Shown here one piece after another: positions 17,109 to 24,697 of a stretch of DNA of 64,000 nt. How positions within the stretch are numbered: the first letter of the stretch is position 1; every line of letters begins with the position of its first letter. Made by a program: the position numbers and the translations under genes. Origin of the DNA: Actibacterium mucosum KCTC 23349 (GTDB lineage: Bacteria; Pseudomonadota; Alphaproteobacteria; Rhodobacterales; Rhodobacteraceae); the NCBI RefSeq assembly GCF_000647975.1, contig NZ_JFKE01000004.1, forward strand, positions 434,001 to 498,000, given 5' to 3'. The notes under the pieces are model-generated. The model worked only from the letters and a program-made list of their open reading frames with translations, searched no databases and was not told the origin of the DNA.

Positions 17109-17789
17109 TCAGGCCGCCCTTGGCGTGAATTCGGTCACGTCCACTTCGCGGTCGCACACACGGTTGCGTGCAGCTTCGTCGTGGAAAATGCCGACAATCG
17201 CCGCTCCGCGCGCCTTGGCTTCCTCAATCAGGCTCAACACGACCTCTCGGTTGGTGGCGTCCAGACTGGCAGTTGGCTCGTCCAGCAAAAGCGCAGGATA
17301 GTCATAGGCAAAGCCGCGTGCGATGTTCACACGCTGCTGTTCGCCGCCCGAAAAGGTTGTCGGCGACAACCCCCACAACCGTTCCGGAATATTCAAACGC
17401 TTCAGCAACGCGCGCGCGCGGTCACGTGCCTGCTCCATGTCACTACCAACATTCAGCAAAGGCTCGGCAACCACGTCCAAGGTTGATACGCGCGGCACCA
17501 CGCGCAAGAACTGGCTGACATATCCCAGCACCTCGCGCCGCAATTCCAAGATCTCACGTGGTTCGGCCTTGGCGACATCAACCCCGTTCACCAGAATCGA
17601 TCCACCTTGTGCAAGGTAGTTGCCATAAATCATCCGCATCATGGTCGACTTGCCCGCGCCCGAGGCGCCAATCAGCGCAACACATTCGCCCGCTGCAACC
17701 GACAATTCGCCGCCAGCCATCACAGGGATCACAGCACTGCCCTGATTGTGCAGGGTAAAGGATTTTTCGAGGTCTCGAATTTCAATCAT
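17109..17789 (-). CDS. phnL: C-P lyase system ATP-binding protein PhnL
   Basis: This 226-residue ABC-fold ATPase has Walker A GASGAGKSTMMRMIYGNYL, signature TFSGGEQQRVNIARGFAYDYPALLLDEPTASLD, and FLRVVPRVSTLDVVAEPL. The last block is typical of PhnL rather than transport ATPases. Together with PhnI, G and H it supports formation of the ribose-1-phosphonate triphosphate. The ATG at 17789 is preferred over one 18 bases upstream because it matches family N-termini (MIEIRDLEKSFTLH). Confidence 0.93.
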   Translation of the reverse strand: MIEIRDLEKSFTLHNQGSAVIPVMAGGELSVAAGECVALIGASGAGKSTMMRMIYGNYLAQGGSILVNGVDVAKAEPREILELRREVLGYVSQFLRVVPRVSTLDVVAEPLLNVGSDMEQARDRARALLKRLNIPERLWGLSPTTFSGGEQQRVNIARGFAYDYPALLLDEPTASLDATNREVVLSLIEEAKARGAAIVGIFHDEAARNRVCDREVDVTEFTPRAA

Positions 17790-17846
17790 GGCTTCAACTT
17801 CGTCCAAATATACTTGGGGTGACCGGGGGCATGGCGCCTCCGGCGC

Positions 17847-18617
17847 TCAGACCTGCAGCACCGACGAGACCAGCAGCTGCGTATACGCGTGCTGCGGGTC
17901 GTCCAACACCTGATCGGTCAGGCCGGTTTCCACCACATGGCCCGATTTCATCACCATCAACCGGTCCGCCAACAGGCGCACAACGGCCAGATCGTGGGTC
18001 ACGATAATGGCGCTCAGCCCCATCTGACGCACCAGGCCGCGCAGCAGGTCCAAGAGGCGCGCCTGAACCGAAACATCAAGGCCCCCGGTCGGCTCGTCCA
18101 TGAACACAAGGCGCGGGCCCGTCACAAGGTTGCGGGCGATCTGCAACCGCTGCTGCATGCCGCCGGAAAAGGCGCTGGGGCGGTCATCCACCCGGTCCTC
18201 GGCGATCTCGACCCGGTCCAGCCAATCGACGGCCTTGCCGCGAATGTCGCCGTAGTGGCGCGCGCCCACGGCCATCAGCCGCTCGCCCACATTGCCGCCG
18301 GCGCTGACGCCCATGCGCAGCCCGTCGCGCGGGTTCTGGTGCACAAAGGCCCAGTCGGTGCGGCCGAGCATCCGGCGTTCCGGCTCGGACATCGACACGG
18401 TGTCCTTCATACCCTCGGCGCGGGTGTCGAACATCACCCGGCCGCCATCGGGCTCTAGTTGTCCGGCCAGACAGTTCAGCAGCGTCGACTTGCCCGAGCC
18501 ACTTTCCCCTACGATCCCCATCACCTCGCCCGGATAAAGCGTGAACGACACATCGGCACAGCCGATCCGCCCGCCGTAGAACTTGTTTATGTTTTCGACT
18601 TTCAAAAGAGGTGTCAT
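17847..18617 (-). CDS. phnK: C-P lyase system ATP-binding protein PhnK
   Basis: The 256-residue ABC ATPase has Walker A GESGSGKSTLLNCLAGQL, RTDWAFVHQNPRDGLRMGVSAGGNVGERLMAVGARHYGDIRG, and FSGGMQQRLQIARNLVTGPRLVFMDEPTGGLDVSVQARLLDLLRGLV. These are diagnostic for PhnK, which docks on the PhnGHIJ core complex. The start overlaps the phnJ stop by ATGA. A 57-base gap separates it from phnL, larger than the other joints of this operon. Confidence 0.94.
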   Translation of the reverse strand: MTPLLKVENINKFYGGRIGCADVSFTLYPGEVMGIVGESGSGKSTLLNCLAGQLEPDGGRVMFDTRAEGMKDTVSMSEPERRMLGRTDWAFVHQNPRDGLRMGVSAGGNVGERLMAVGARHYGDIRGKAVDWLDRVEIAEDRVDDRPSAFSGGMQQRLQIARNLVTGPRLVFMDEPTGGLDVSVQARLLDLLRGLVRQMGLSAIIVTHDLAVVRLLADRLMVMKSGHVVETGLTDQVLDDPQHAYTQLLVSSVLQV

Positions 18618-19492
18618 GCTGCGTTATCCTCCAAAGGCACACCCTGCAGGCCGACATGACCTTGGGCACGCCGCGTGGCGCAATAATCGGTGTCGGAACA
18701 CACATACATCCGGGTGCCCTGATCATCGGTGATGACCTCGTCCAGATAGCTGTCGGACGCGCCGCAAAGCGCGCAGCTGTGATTGGCCTTGGTGGCTTCG
18801 AACGGGTGGTCCTCGAAATCGAGGCTGACCACGTCTGTATAGGGCGGCAGCGCATAGATGCGTTGTTCGCGCCCGGCGCCGAACAGCTGAATGGCGGCCA
18901 TCTCCATCTTGGGGTTGTCGAATTTCGGGATCGGCGACGGGTCCATCACGTAACGCCCCTGCACCTTCACCGGATAGGCATAGGACGTGGCGATCTGACC
19001 GTGGCGCGCGATGTCTTCGTACAGCTTCACATGCATCAGCCCGTATTCCTCGAGGCTGTGCATCTTGCGCGTTTCGGTCTCGCGCGGCTCCAAAAACCGC
19101 AGCGGTTCCGGGATCGGCACCTGGTAGACAAGGATCTGCCCCTCGGCAAGCTCCGTCTCGGGGATGCGGTGGCGGGTCTGGATCAATGTGGCGTCGGTTG
19201 TATCCTCGGTTACAGCGACGTCTGCGGTGCGCTGAAAGAACTTGCGGATCGACACCGCGTTGGTGGTGTCATCGGCGCCCTGATCGATCACCTTCAGCCG
19301 GTCATCCGGCGTCAGGCACGCGGCCGAGACCTGTACCCCGCCTGTGCCCCAGCCATAGGGCATGGGCATCTCGCGGCTGGCAAAGGGTACCTGATAGCCG
19401 GGGATCGCCAAGCCTTTCAACAGCGCCCGGCGGATCATCCGCTTGGTCTGCTCGTCCAGATACGCAAAATTATATTGACCAGATTGCGTCAT
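18614..19492 (-). CDS. phnJ: Carbon-phosphorus lyase PhnJ
   Basis: This 292-residue radical SAM enzyme cleaves the C-P bond of ribose 1-phosphonate 5-phosphate, giving the alkane and a cyclic ribose phosphate. The sequence keeps YNFAYLDEQTKRMIRRALLK, REMPMPYGWGTGGVQ, DQGADDTTNAVSIRKFF and YPVKVQGRYVMDPSPIPKFDNPKM. The iron-sulfur and catalytic cysteines are present as Cys240, Cys243, Cys265 and Cys271, one residue offset from E. coli numbering. The N-terminus matches the family. A 184-base gap separates it from phnI, while phnG-H-I and phnJ-K joints are tight. Confidence 0.96.
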   Translation of the reverse strand: MTQSGQYNFAYLDEQTKRMIRRALLKGLAIPGYQVPFASREMPMPYGWGTGGVQVSAACLTPDDRLKVIDQGADDTTNAVSIRKFFQRTADVAVTEDTTDATLIQTRHRIPETELAEGQILVYQVPIPEPLRFLEPRETETRKMHSLEEYGLMHVKLYEDIARHGQIATSYAYPVKVQGRYVMDPSPIPKFDNPKMEMAAIQLFGAGREQRIYALPPYTDVVSLDFEDHPFEATKANHSCALCGASDSYLDEVITDDQGTRMYVCSDTDYCATRRAQGHVGLQGVPLEDNAA

Positions 19493-19548
19493 TTTCCCGC
19501 CCTATTCATCTGCCAAACACGTCCCAAGTTGCGTGAGGAGTGCATTCT

Positions 19549-19671
19549 ATGGATCTGTTTTCCACCATTACTTTCGATCAACTCGCCTATTCGGCCCTTG
19601 CCGTTCTTCTGATCCGCGAAGCCATGGTCGTGCTGTTGCCCGCTCACCTTGTGGACTCCGGCGACAATTAA
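19549..19671 (+). CDS. Small hydrophobic ORF in the phnI-phnJ gap (40 aa), unknown
   Basis: A 40-codon reading frame on the strand opposite to the phn operon fits within the gap between phnI and phnJ. It starts with ATG at 19549 behind a GAGGAG box with good spacing and ends with TAA. The peptide starts MDLFSTITFDQLAYSALAVL and has one hydrophobic stretch (about residues 12-34), as in a single-pass small membrane protein. No family is recognised. It might be a real small gene antisense to the operon mRNA or a chance frame. The strong ribosome site and exact fit to the gap favour the former modestly. Confidence 0.45.
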   Translation: MDLFSTITFDQLAYSALAVLLIREAMVVLLPAHLVDSGDN

Positions 19672-19676
19672 GCCCA

Positions 19677-20774
19677 TCACTCGGCCGCCTCTCTGGCGGC
19701 TTTGGCCTCCATCGCTTCGGTCCGCAACTTCCGCACCAGCTCCAGCTCGGCCTGGAAATCCACGTAATGGGGCAGCTTGATATGCTCCAAAAACCCCGTG
19801 GCCTGAATGTTGTCGCAGTGGCTGAGCACAAACTCTTCGTCCTGCGCCGGAGCGCCGACATTGTCTTCGCCCAACTCTTCCACCCGCAACGCCCGGTCCA
19901 CCAGCGCCATCGAGATCGCCTTGCGCTCCAGATGTCCGAAGGTCAGGCCATAGCCGCGGGTAAACTGCGGCGGTTCGGTCTTTGAGCCGGCAAACTGGTT
20001 CACCGTCTCGCATTCGGTCACGGTGATCTCGCCGATATCAATGGCAAAGCCCAGCTCGGGGATGTCCATTTCCACCGCCACCTGGCCGACGCGCAGTTCA
20101 CCGACAAAGGCGTGGTTGCGGCCATAGCCGCGCTGCGTTGAATAGGCCATCGACAGCACAAAGCCCTCGTCGCCGCGTGTCAGCGATTGCAGGCGCAGCG
20201 GGCGGTTGGCCGGAAATTCCAGCGGCTCGCGCGTCAGGTCGGGCGGGGTATCTTCGCCGTCGGGCGTGTCCTCGGTCTGGATCAAGCCGTCGCGGTTCAG
20301 GATCGCGGTGATATGCGGCGTGGCAGCGTCGGGCGCTTCGGCGGTTGCGGCCTGAGGCAACTCGCCATCGGCGGCCAGTTTGAAATCCAGCAGACGGTGC
20401 GTGTAATCGAAGGTCGGGCCCAGAACCTGCCCGCCCGGCGCGTCCTTGAACGTGGCCGAGATCCGCCGGTCGCACCGCATGTCGCCGGTTTCAATCGGGC
20501 TTGAATGGCCAATGCGCGGCAGCGTCGTGCGATAGGCGCGGATCAGAAAAATCGCCTCGATCAGATCACCGCGCGATTGCTTGATCGCCAGCGCGGCCAG
20601 ATCGGCGTCGTAAAGCGAGCCCTCGGCCATCACCCGGTTCACCGCCAGCGTCATCTGCTCGCGGATCTGCGCCACGCTCAGCTCGGCCACCGACGGGTCG
20701 CCTCGGCGTTCCTCGGCCAGCCAGTCGTGGGCGTTTTCAATGGCGCGCTCACCACCCTTGACAGCAACATACAT
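19677..20774 (-). CDS. phnI: C-P lyase core subunit PhnI
   Basis: The 365-residue core subunit acts as the nucleosidase that transfers ribose triphosphate to the phosphonate, with PhnG, H and L. Visible family blocks: MYVAVKGGERAIENAHDWLAEERRG at the N-terminus, IREQMTLAVNRVMAEGSLYDADLAALAIKQSRGDLIEAIFLIRAYRTTLPRIGHS, and LSMAYSTQRGYGRNHAFVGELRVG. The C-terminal half has FVLSHCDNIQATGFLEHIKLPHYVDFQAELELVR. The ATG at 20774 overlaps the phnH stop by one base. A longer in-frame extension upstream lies inside phnH and is rejected. Confidence 0.95.
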   Translation of the reverse strand: MYVAVKGGERAIENAHDWLAEERRGDPSVAELSVAQIREQMTLAVNRVMAEGSLYDADLAALAIKQSRGDLIEAIFLIRAYRTTLPRIGHSSPIETGDMRCDRRISATFKDAPGGQVLGPTFDYTHRLLDFKLAADGELPQAATAEAPDAATPHITAILNRDGLIQTEDTPDGEDTPPDLTREPLEFPANRPLRLQSLTRGDEGFVLSMAYSTQRGYGRNHAFVGELRVGQVAVEMDIPELGFAIDIGEITVTECETVNQFAGSKTEPPQFTRGYGLTFGHLERKAISMALVDRALRVEELGEDNVGAPAQDEEFVLSHCDNIQATGFLEHIKLPHYVDFQAELELVRKLRTEAMEAKAAREAAE

Positions 20775-21343
20775 CAGGCACCCTCCACCAGCGTTGTGCG
20801 CGGCAGGGCCGCAACCTGCGACCCGGCGCAAAAGAAGAAATCCAGACCCAGCGGGAACATGGATTGATTTGCCTGAAAGGCAGCTGTGTCCGGCAACTGG
20901 AACTGGCGCGTGTCCTTGATCCCCGGCCCGCGCAGGGTTGCACCAGAATTCGACAGCTCGGGCATCTCGATAATCAGTGTTGCGGAACGATCCGGATACT
21001 CGGGCTCGCCAATGGCAAAGCGCACCGTCGGTTGCAGGGCCGACCAACCACCAATTGCAAACATTGCCTTTTCTGCTGATACGATCGGAGCGCCCGTATG
21101 GAACGTGATCCAATCGCGAATATCCTGGTTGTCATGCGTCGGCGCCAGAAAGACCGGTGTTTCGCTATCTGCCAGCGTCAGCAACAGCGTGCCGGCAGCA
21201 ACAGACATCGGCGCGGGCGGCTCTGCTCCGGACAGTTCGGCAATCTTGCCCGGCTCGGCCATAACCGTCAGCGCTGCACGAAAGGCATGGGCTGCATCGA
21301 TTGGGGCATCTGTAAAACCACCGGTCAGCGACGTTTCCTGCAT
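20774..21343 (-). CDS. phnH: C-P lyase core subunit PhnH
   Basis: The 189-residue protein is a PhnH-type subunit of the core complex, a fold related to PLP enzymes but without catalysis of that kind. Blocks seen: FTDAPIDAAHAFRAALTVMAEPGKIAELSG, LLLTLADSETPVFL, WITFHTGAPIV, and LEGPGI-like TLRGPGIKDTRQFQLP. It overlaps phnI by one base and lies three bases after phnG. Length agrees with E. coli PhnH. Confidence 0.92.
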   Translation of the reverse strand: MQETSLTGGFTDAPIDAAHAFRAALTVMAEPGKIAELSGAEPPAPMSVAAGTLLLTLADSETPVFLAPTHDNQDIRDWITFHTGAPIVSAEKAMFAIGGWSALQPTVRFAIGEPEYPDRSATLIIEMPELSNSGATLRGPGIKDTRQFQLPDTAAFQANQSMFPLGLDFFFCAGSQVAALPRTTLVEGA

Positions 21344-21346
21344 CGG

Positions 21347-21793
21347 TCAGTCCTCCCCTCGGGCCAAAGTGAAGAAGTCCACCTTCGTTGCCGCGGCTTT
21401 TGCCGCACGGGTGTTGCGCCGTGTTGTCATGTCGGCCGCAAGCGGCGTCAAAACACTTGCGCGTATGTCAGCAGCCCGCTCGGTCTGCAAAAGCGCATCC
21501 ACCAACGCAACATTACGTGCGTGGTCCTTGTCCCGCCCTTGCACATAGGCATGACCCACAACACCGCTTTCTTCCAGTTTCAGAGTGCAGCGCGTGATCG
21601 TCATTTCACCCATGTTAAACGCTGCGCCGGTGCCACCTGCTCGGCCGCGCACCATGACACCGCCAATCTCGGGCGCACGCAGCCAGCTGAAACTGGGCGC
21701 CGCACCCAACGCGTCCACCAACGTTGAAAGTACGCCCTTGGGCGACTTGGCCAGAAGGCTCATCCATTCTTGTCGTGTGTCGATTTTGATCAT
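21347..21793 (-). CDS. phnG: C-P lyase core subunit PhnG
   Basis: The 148-residue subunit has EWMSLLAKSPKGVLSTLVDALG, FSWLRAPEIGGVMVRGRAGGTGAAFNMGEMTITRCTLKLEESGVVGHAYVQGRDKDHARNVALVDALLQ, a near-canonical PhnG sequence. It is the first gene of the phnGHIJKLN operon and is divergent from phnF. The ribosome site is weak (GGCAAGAAG). A possible Pho box and a possible PhnF site lie upstream. Confidence 0.93.
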   Translation of the reverse strand: MIKIDTRQEWMSLLAKSPKGVLSTLVDALGAAPSFSWLRAPEIGGVMVRGRAGGTGAAFNMGEMTITRCTLKLEESGVVGHAYVQGRDKDHARNVALVDALLQTERAADIRASVLTPLAADMTTRRNTRAAKAAATKVDFFTLARGED

Positions 21794-21810
21794 CTAGACT
21801 TCTTGCCGAT

Positions 21811-21838
21811 TTGTCGGTTTAACTATACAACTAGACAA
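21811..21838. promoter_or_regulatory. Candidate PhnF operator in the phnG-phnF divergent promoter
   Basis: TTGTC (21811-21815) and GACAA (21834-21838) form inverted ends. Inside, CTATACAA and CTAGACAA (21823-21838) form an 8-bp direct repeat. HutC-type GntR regulators such as PhnF bind short TA-centred repeats of this kind. The 10-mer CTAGACAAAT at its right end recurs at 23918-23927. Binding is inferred. Confidence 0.4.
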
Positions 21839-21879
21839 ATATTAGCGAATCCACCCTGAGTCGGACAAGCCCCCAGAAC

Positions 21880-21897
21880 GTGAAACTTTGGTGACAC
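21880..21897 (-). promoter_or_regulatory. Candidate Pho box upstream of phnG
   Basis: Read on the minus strand, GTGTCAC-CAAA-GTTTCAC gives two 7-mers at 11-base spacing, close to the PhoB consensus CTGTCAY-N4-CTGTCAY (6 and 5 of 7 matches). It would drive the phnG operon. It lies about 87 bases ahead of the phnG start and touches the phnF start codon, and no clear -10 lies at the ideal distance. Confidence 0.35.
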
Positions 21898-22608
21898 ATG
21901 GCCAACACACCGCTTTGGAAATCTATCGCGATGTCTTTGACCAGCGAGATTGCGAACGGGCATTACAAGCCGGGCGACCGGCTGCCGACCGAGGCAGAAT
22001 TGTCACGGCGATTTCAGGTTAACCGCCACACGGTGCGCCGCGCATTGCAGGACATGAACGAAAGCGGGCTGGTGCATTCCCGGCGCGGCGCGGGCGTGTT
22101 TGTTGCCTCCACCCCCACCGACTACCCGCTGGGGCGTCGTGTGAGGTTTTCGCAGAATATCGCTCAAGCTGGGAAATCTTCCTGGCGCGAAATCTTGCTG
22201 CTGGAAAAGCGCGCGCCAAACCGGGCCGAGGCCGAAGCGCTGGAACTTGCAGAAGGAGACCTCGTGCATGTGGCAGAGACGTTGGCCATGCAGCAAGACA
22301 CGCCAATTGCCTTGTCGCGGCACGTTTTTTCCGCTGAGCGCTTTCCGGATATCCTGCAAAATATCGAAGCAACGGGATCCATTACACAGGCACTTAAGCG
22401 CTCAGGTGTAGCAGATTATACCCGCGCCCATACGCGACTGACGGCAAAATCCGCCTCGGCGGCGCAAGCCACGCGCCTGCGCATCCGCGAGGGCGATCCG
22501 ATTTTACGCACGACTGGCGTGAATATTGATTCTAAAAATCAACCTATAGAATATGGCCGCACTTGGTTTGTCGGCGACCGCATCAGCCTGATTGTTTCGC
22601 CAGAATAG
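21898..22608 (+). CDS. phnF: GntR/HutC family regulator of phosphonate genes PhnF
   Basis: The 236-residue regulator has an N-terminal winged helix (residues about 5-70: IANGHYKPGDRLPTEAELSRRFQVNRHTVRRALQDMNESGLVHSRRGAGVFV) and a UTRA ligand domain with RRVRFSQNIAQAGKSSWREILLLE and PIEYGRTWFVGDRISLIV. These features and its place next to phnG identify PhnF. It probably represses the C-P lyase genes and its own gene through the shared intergenic region. Confidence 0.92.
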   Translation: MANTPLWKSIAMSLTSEIANGHYKPGDRLPTEAELSRRFQVNRHTVRRALQDMNESGLVHSRRGAGVFVASTPTDYPLGRRVRFSQNIAQAGKSSWREILLLEKRAPNRAEAEALELAEGDLVHVAETLAMQQDTPIALSRHVFSAERFPDILQNIEATGSITQALKRSGVADYTRAHTRLTAKSASAAQATRLRIREGDPILRTTGVNIDSKNQPIEYGRTWFVGDRISLIVSPE

Positions 22609-22624
22609 GCATTTAAGGCCGAAA

Positions 22625-22642
22625 CTGTCATAAACGCGATAC
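22625..22642 (+). promoter_or_regulatory. Candidate half-conserved Pho box upstream of the second phnM
   Basis: CTGTCAT at 22625-22631 matches the Pho box half-site exactly and is followed after AAAC by the poorly matching GCGATAC. It lies in the 85-base gap between phnF and phnM2. Only one half-site is convincing. Confidence 0.3.
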
Positions 22643-22693
22643 AGAATAGCTTTATCCACAGCAAAAACCCGTATTCAGGTTTCGAGCAGAGCT

Positions 22694-23875
22694 ATGGTTC
22701 AGTTTCTCAGCCCTTTGCGCTTTACAGGCGCAAAAATCCTTCGTGACGGCGCGCTTCAACAGCGCTCGCTGTCCGTGGCCGACGGCCGCATCACCAAGGG
22801 CCCCCTGCCCGAGGTAGATCTGTCCGGCTACCTGATCCTGCCCGGTATCATTGACCTGCACGGCGACGCATTCGAACGGCATGTCGCGCCGCGACCCACC
22901 GCTCCGTTTGACCTGAGCATCGGACTGACATCGACTGACCGCGACGCCGCGACAAACGGTGTTACAACCGCATGGCTGGCACAAAGCTGGTCCTGGGAAG
23001 GTGGACACCGTGGCCCGGACCACGCCGAGGCTGTTATGGGGGCGCTGGCCACCTATCGCAGGCATGCCCTGACAGATTTGCGTTTGCAGGTGCGATGCGA
23101 AACGCACCTTGTGGACAGCGGCCCGCGTTTGCTGGCGGCCATACGCCAACACGGAATCGACTATGTGGTGTTTAACAACCACTTGGACGAAGCGGTCGAA
23201 CTGGCGCGCGAAAAACCCGAAAACCTGTACCTGTGGGCCAAGCAAGCTGGCCGCACGCCAGAAGAGCATATGGAGCTCGTCAACGCTGCCCATGCGCGCG
23301 CAGGTGATGTGCCACGTCACCTGTGCGATCTGGCCGAAAGCTTTGATACGCTGGGTGTCGTCTATGGCAGCCACGACGATCCTGATGGAGAAACGCGCGA
23401 GCGATACTCTATGATCGGGGCGCGAATTGCCGAGTTTCCGACCTCGCGTCGCGCCGCCGCCGCAGCCAAAGCAATGAACGATCCCGTTCTGATGGGCGCG
23501 CCCAACGTGGTACGTGGTGGCTCGCAATCGGGCAATGTGGCCGCGATTGACCTCATCTCGCAGGGTCTGTGTGACGCGTTGGTTTCCGACTACTACTATC
23601 CCGCCCTTTCGAACGCCGCCTGGTATCTGGTGGATCATGGTTATCTTGACCTGCCCAAAGCCTGGGCTCTGATCTCAGAAAAACCCGCCGAAATCCTGCG
23701 TCTGCCGGATCGCGGTCGCCTGGACTATGGCAAGCGGGCCGACCTTTGCGTGGTGAACGAGGAAACGCGTCAGATTGAAATGACAATCTCGGCCGGGCGG
23801 CTCAGCTTCCTTGCCGGCGAAGCCGCACATCGGTTTGCCGGACGGATCGCAACCTTGGAAATGGCTGCAGAATAA
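22694..23875 (+). CDS. phnM: Alpha-D-ribose 1-methylphosphonate 5-triphosphate diphosphatase, copy 2
   Basis: This 393-residue PhnM has LILPGIIDLHGDAFERHVAPRPTAPFD (HGDAFE metal motif near residue 55), GVTTAWLAQSWSWEGGHRGPDHAE, RCETHLVDSG, YGSHDDPDGETRERY, and LVSDYYYPALSNAAW. The HGDAFE form, rather than the HTDN of copy 1, shows that the two PhnM proteins are old paralogues from different subgroups and not a recent duplication. It follows phnF on the same strand. A Rho-independent terminator follows at 23976. Confidence 0.9.
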   Translation: MVQFLSPLRFTGAKILRDGALQQRSLSVADGRITKGPLPEVDLSGYLILPGIIDLHGDAFERHVAPRPTAPFDLSIGLTSTDRDAATNGVTTAWLAQSWSWEGGHRGPDHAEAVMGALATYRRHALTDLRLQVRCETHLVDSGPRLLAAIRQHGIDYVVFNNHLDEAVELAREKPENLYLWAKQAGRTPEEHMELVNAAHARAGDVPRHLCDLAESFDTLGVVYGSHDDPDGETRERYSMIGARIAEFPTSRRAAAAAKAMNDPVLMGAPNVVRGGSQSGNVAAIDLISQGLCDALVSDYYYPALSNAAWYLVDHGYLDLPKAWALISEKPAEILRLPDRGRLDYGKRADLCVVNEETRQIEMTISAGRLSFLAGEAAHRFAGRIATLEMAAE

Positions 23876-23975
23876 CGCTTTTCCTCGCGCTCGTCACATG
23901 CCCGTTACCAAGGTGGGCTAGACAAATCACAAGGTTGTTGTGCCCCTGGGGGTGACCGGATATTTCAAAAGATCG

Positions 23976-24000
23976 GGGGATGGTTGCCATCCCCTTTTTT
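23976..24000 (+). terminator. Rho-independent terminator after the second phnM
   Basis: A perfect 8-bp stem (GGGGATGG at 23976-23983, CCATCCCC at 23987-23994) with a TTG loop is followed directly by six Ts. It ends the phnF-phnM2 unit and lies at the edge of the convergent transferase gene. Confidence 0.85.
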
Positions 24001-24010
24001 GATTCCCGCT

Positions 24011-24628
24011 TCAGCTTTCGTAGCGGCGCAAAAACTCTTCGGCAGGCAGGCTGCGGAATTCCGGCAGGGCAATGCGCAACTGATCATGCGACCAGTCCCA
24101 CCAAGCAAGGTCAATCAAACGCTGGGCAATCTCACGCGGCTGCCGTTCGCGCATCGGTTTGGCGGGCAATCCCGTGACAATCGTGTAATCAGGGACGTCC
24201 TTTGTGACCACCGCACCGGCGGCCACAACGGCCCCGTGGCCGATAGTCACTTCGGGCCGGATGATGGCGCCGTGGCCGATCCAGGTGTCGTGGCCGATTG
24301 TGGTGCGGCGCGAACGGCGATGGTTAAAGAAGCTGTCATCGTGGTCAACATCGTCCCAGTAATCCGAGGACCGATACAGGAAATGGTGCAGCGACGCGGT
24401 GTGCAGCGGGTGATCGGTGGGGCCGATGCGGGTGAAGCTGGCGATATTGGCGAACTTGCCGATGGTGGTGTTGGCAATGTCGGCATATTGGTCGCAATAG
24501 CTGTAATCGCCAAACGCCGAATAGGCCACGCGCGCGCCTTTGCCGATCTCGACATAGGCACCGCAGGTGGTCTCGGTCAGGCTGACATCGGGGTGCAGAA
24601 ACGGGGTTTCGGCCGACAGGCGGGGCAT
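24011..24628 (-). CDS. Phosphonate-locus hexapeptide-repeat acetyltransferase
   Basis: The 205-residue left-handed beta-helix transferase has repeated hexapeptides: [44 protein letters not shown], then [50 protein letters not shown] catalytic-type His lies in [18 protein letters not shown]. It resembles the xenobiotic/chloramphenicol acetyltransferase-like proteins (phn_thr family) found in phosphonate operons. It may acetylate aminoalkylphosphonates, as PhnO does in E. coli, although PhnO has another fold. It is the last gene after phnE2 and has an AAGGAG box. Confidence 0.83.
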   Translation of the reverse strand: MPRLSAETPFLHPDVSLTETTCGAYVEIGKGARVAYSAFGDYSYCDQYADIANTTIGKFANIASFTRIGPTDHPLHTASLHHFLYRSSDYWDDVDHDDSFFNHRRSRRTTIGHDTWIGHGAIIRPEVTIGHGAVVAAGAVVTKDVPDYTIVTGLPAKPMRERQPREIAQRLIDLAWWDWSHDQLRIALPEFRSLPAEEFLRRYES

Positions 24629-24697
24629 GGGTGGGGCTCCTTCGTCCGCCGAAGGGGTCAGCCTTCGGCGGAGATTTCTTCTAGAACGCGAAAGGGC

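Noticed and set aside
17790-17846. GGCGCCTCCGGCGC-type palindrome in the phnK-phnL gap
   Set aside because: Short GC-rich palindromes of this kind are common in such genomes. The stem is small and no role is evident.
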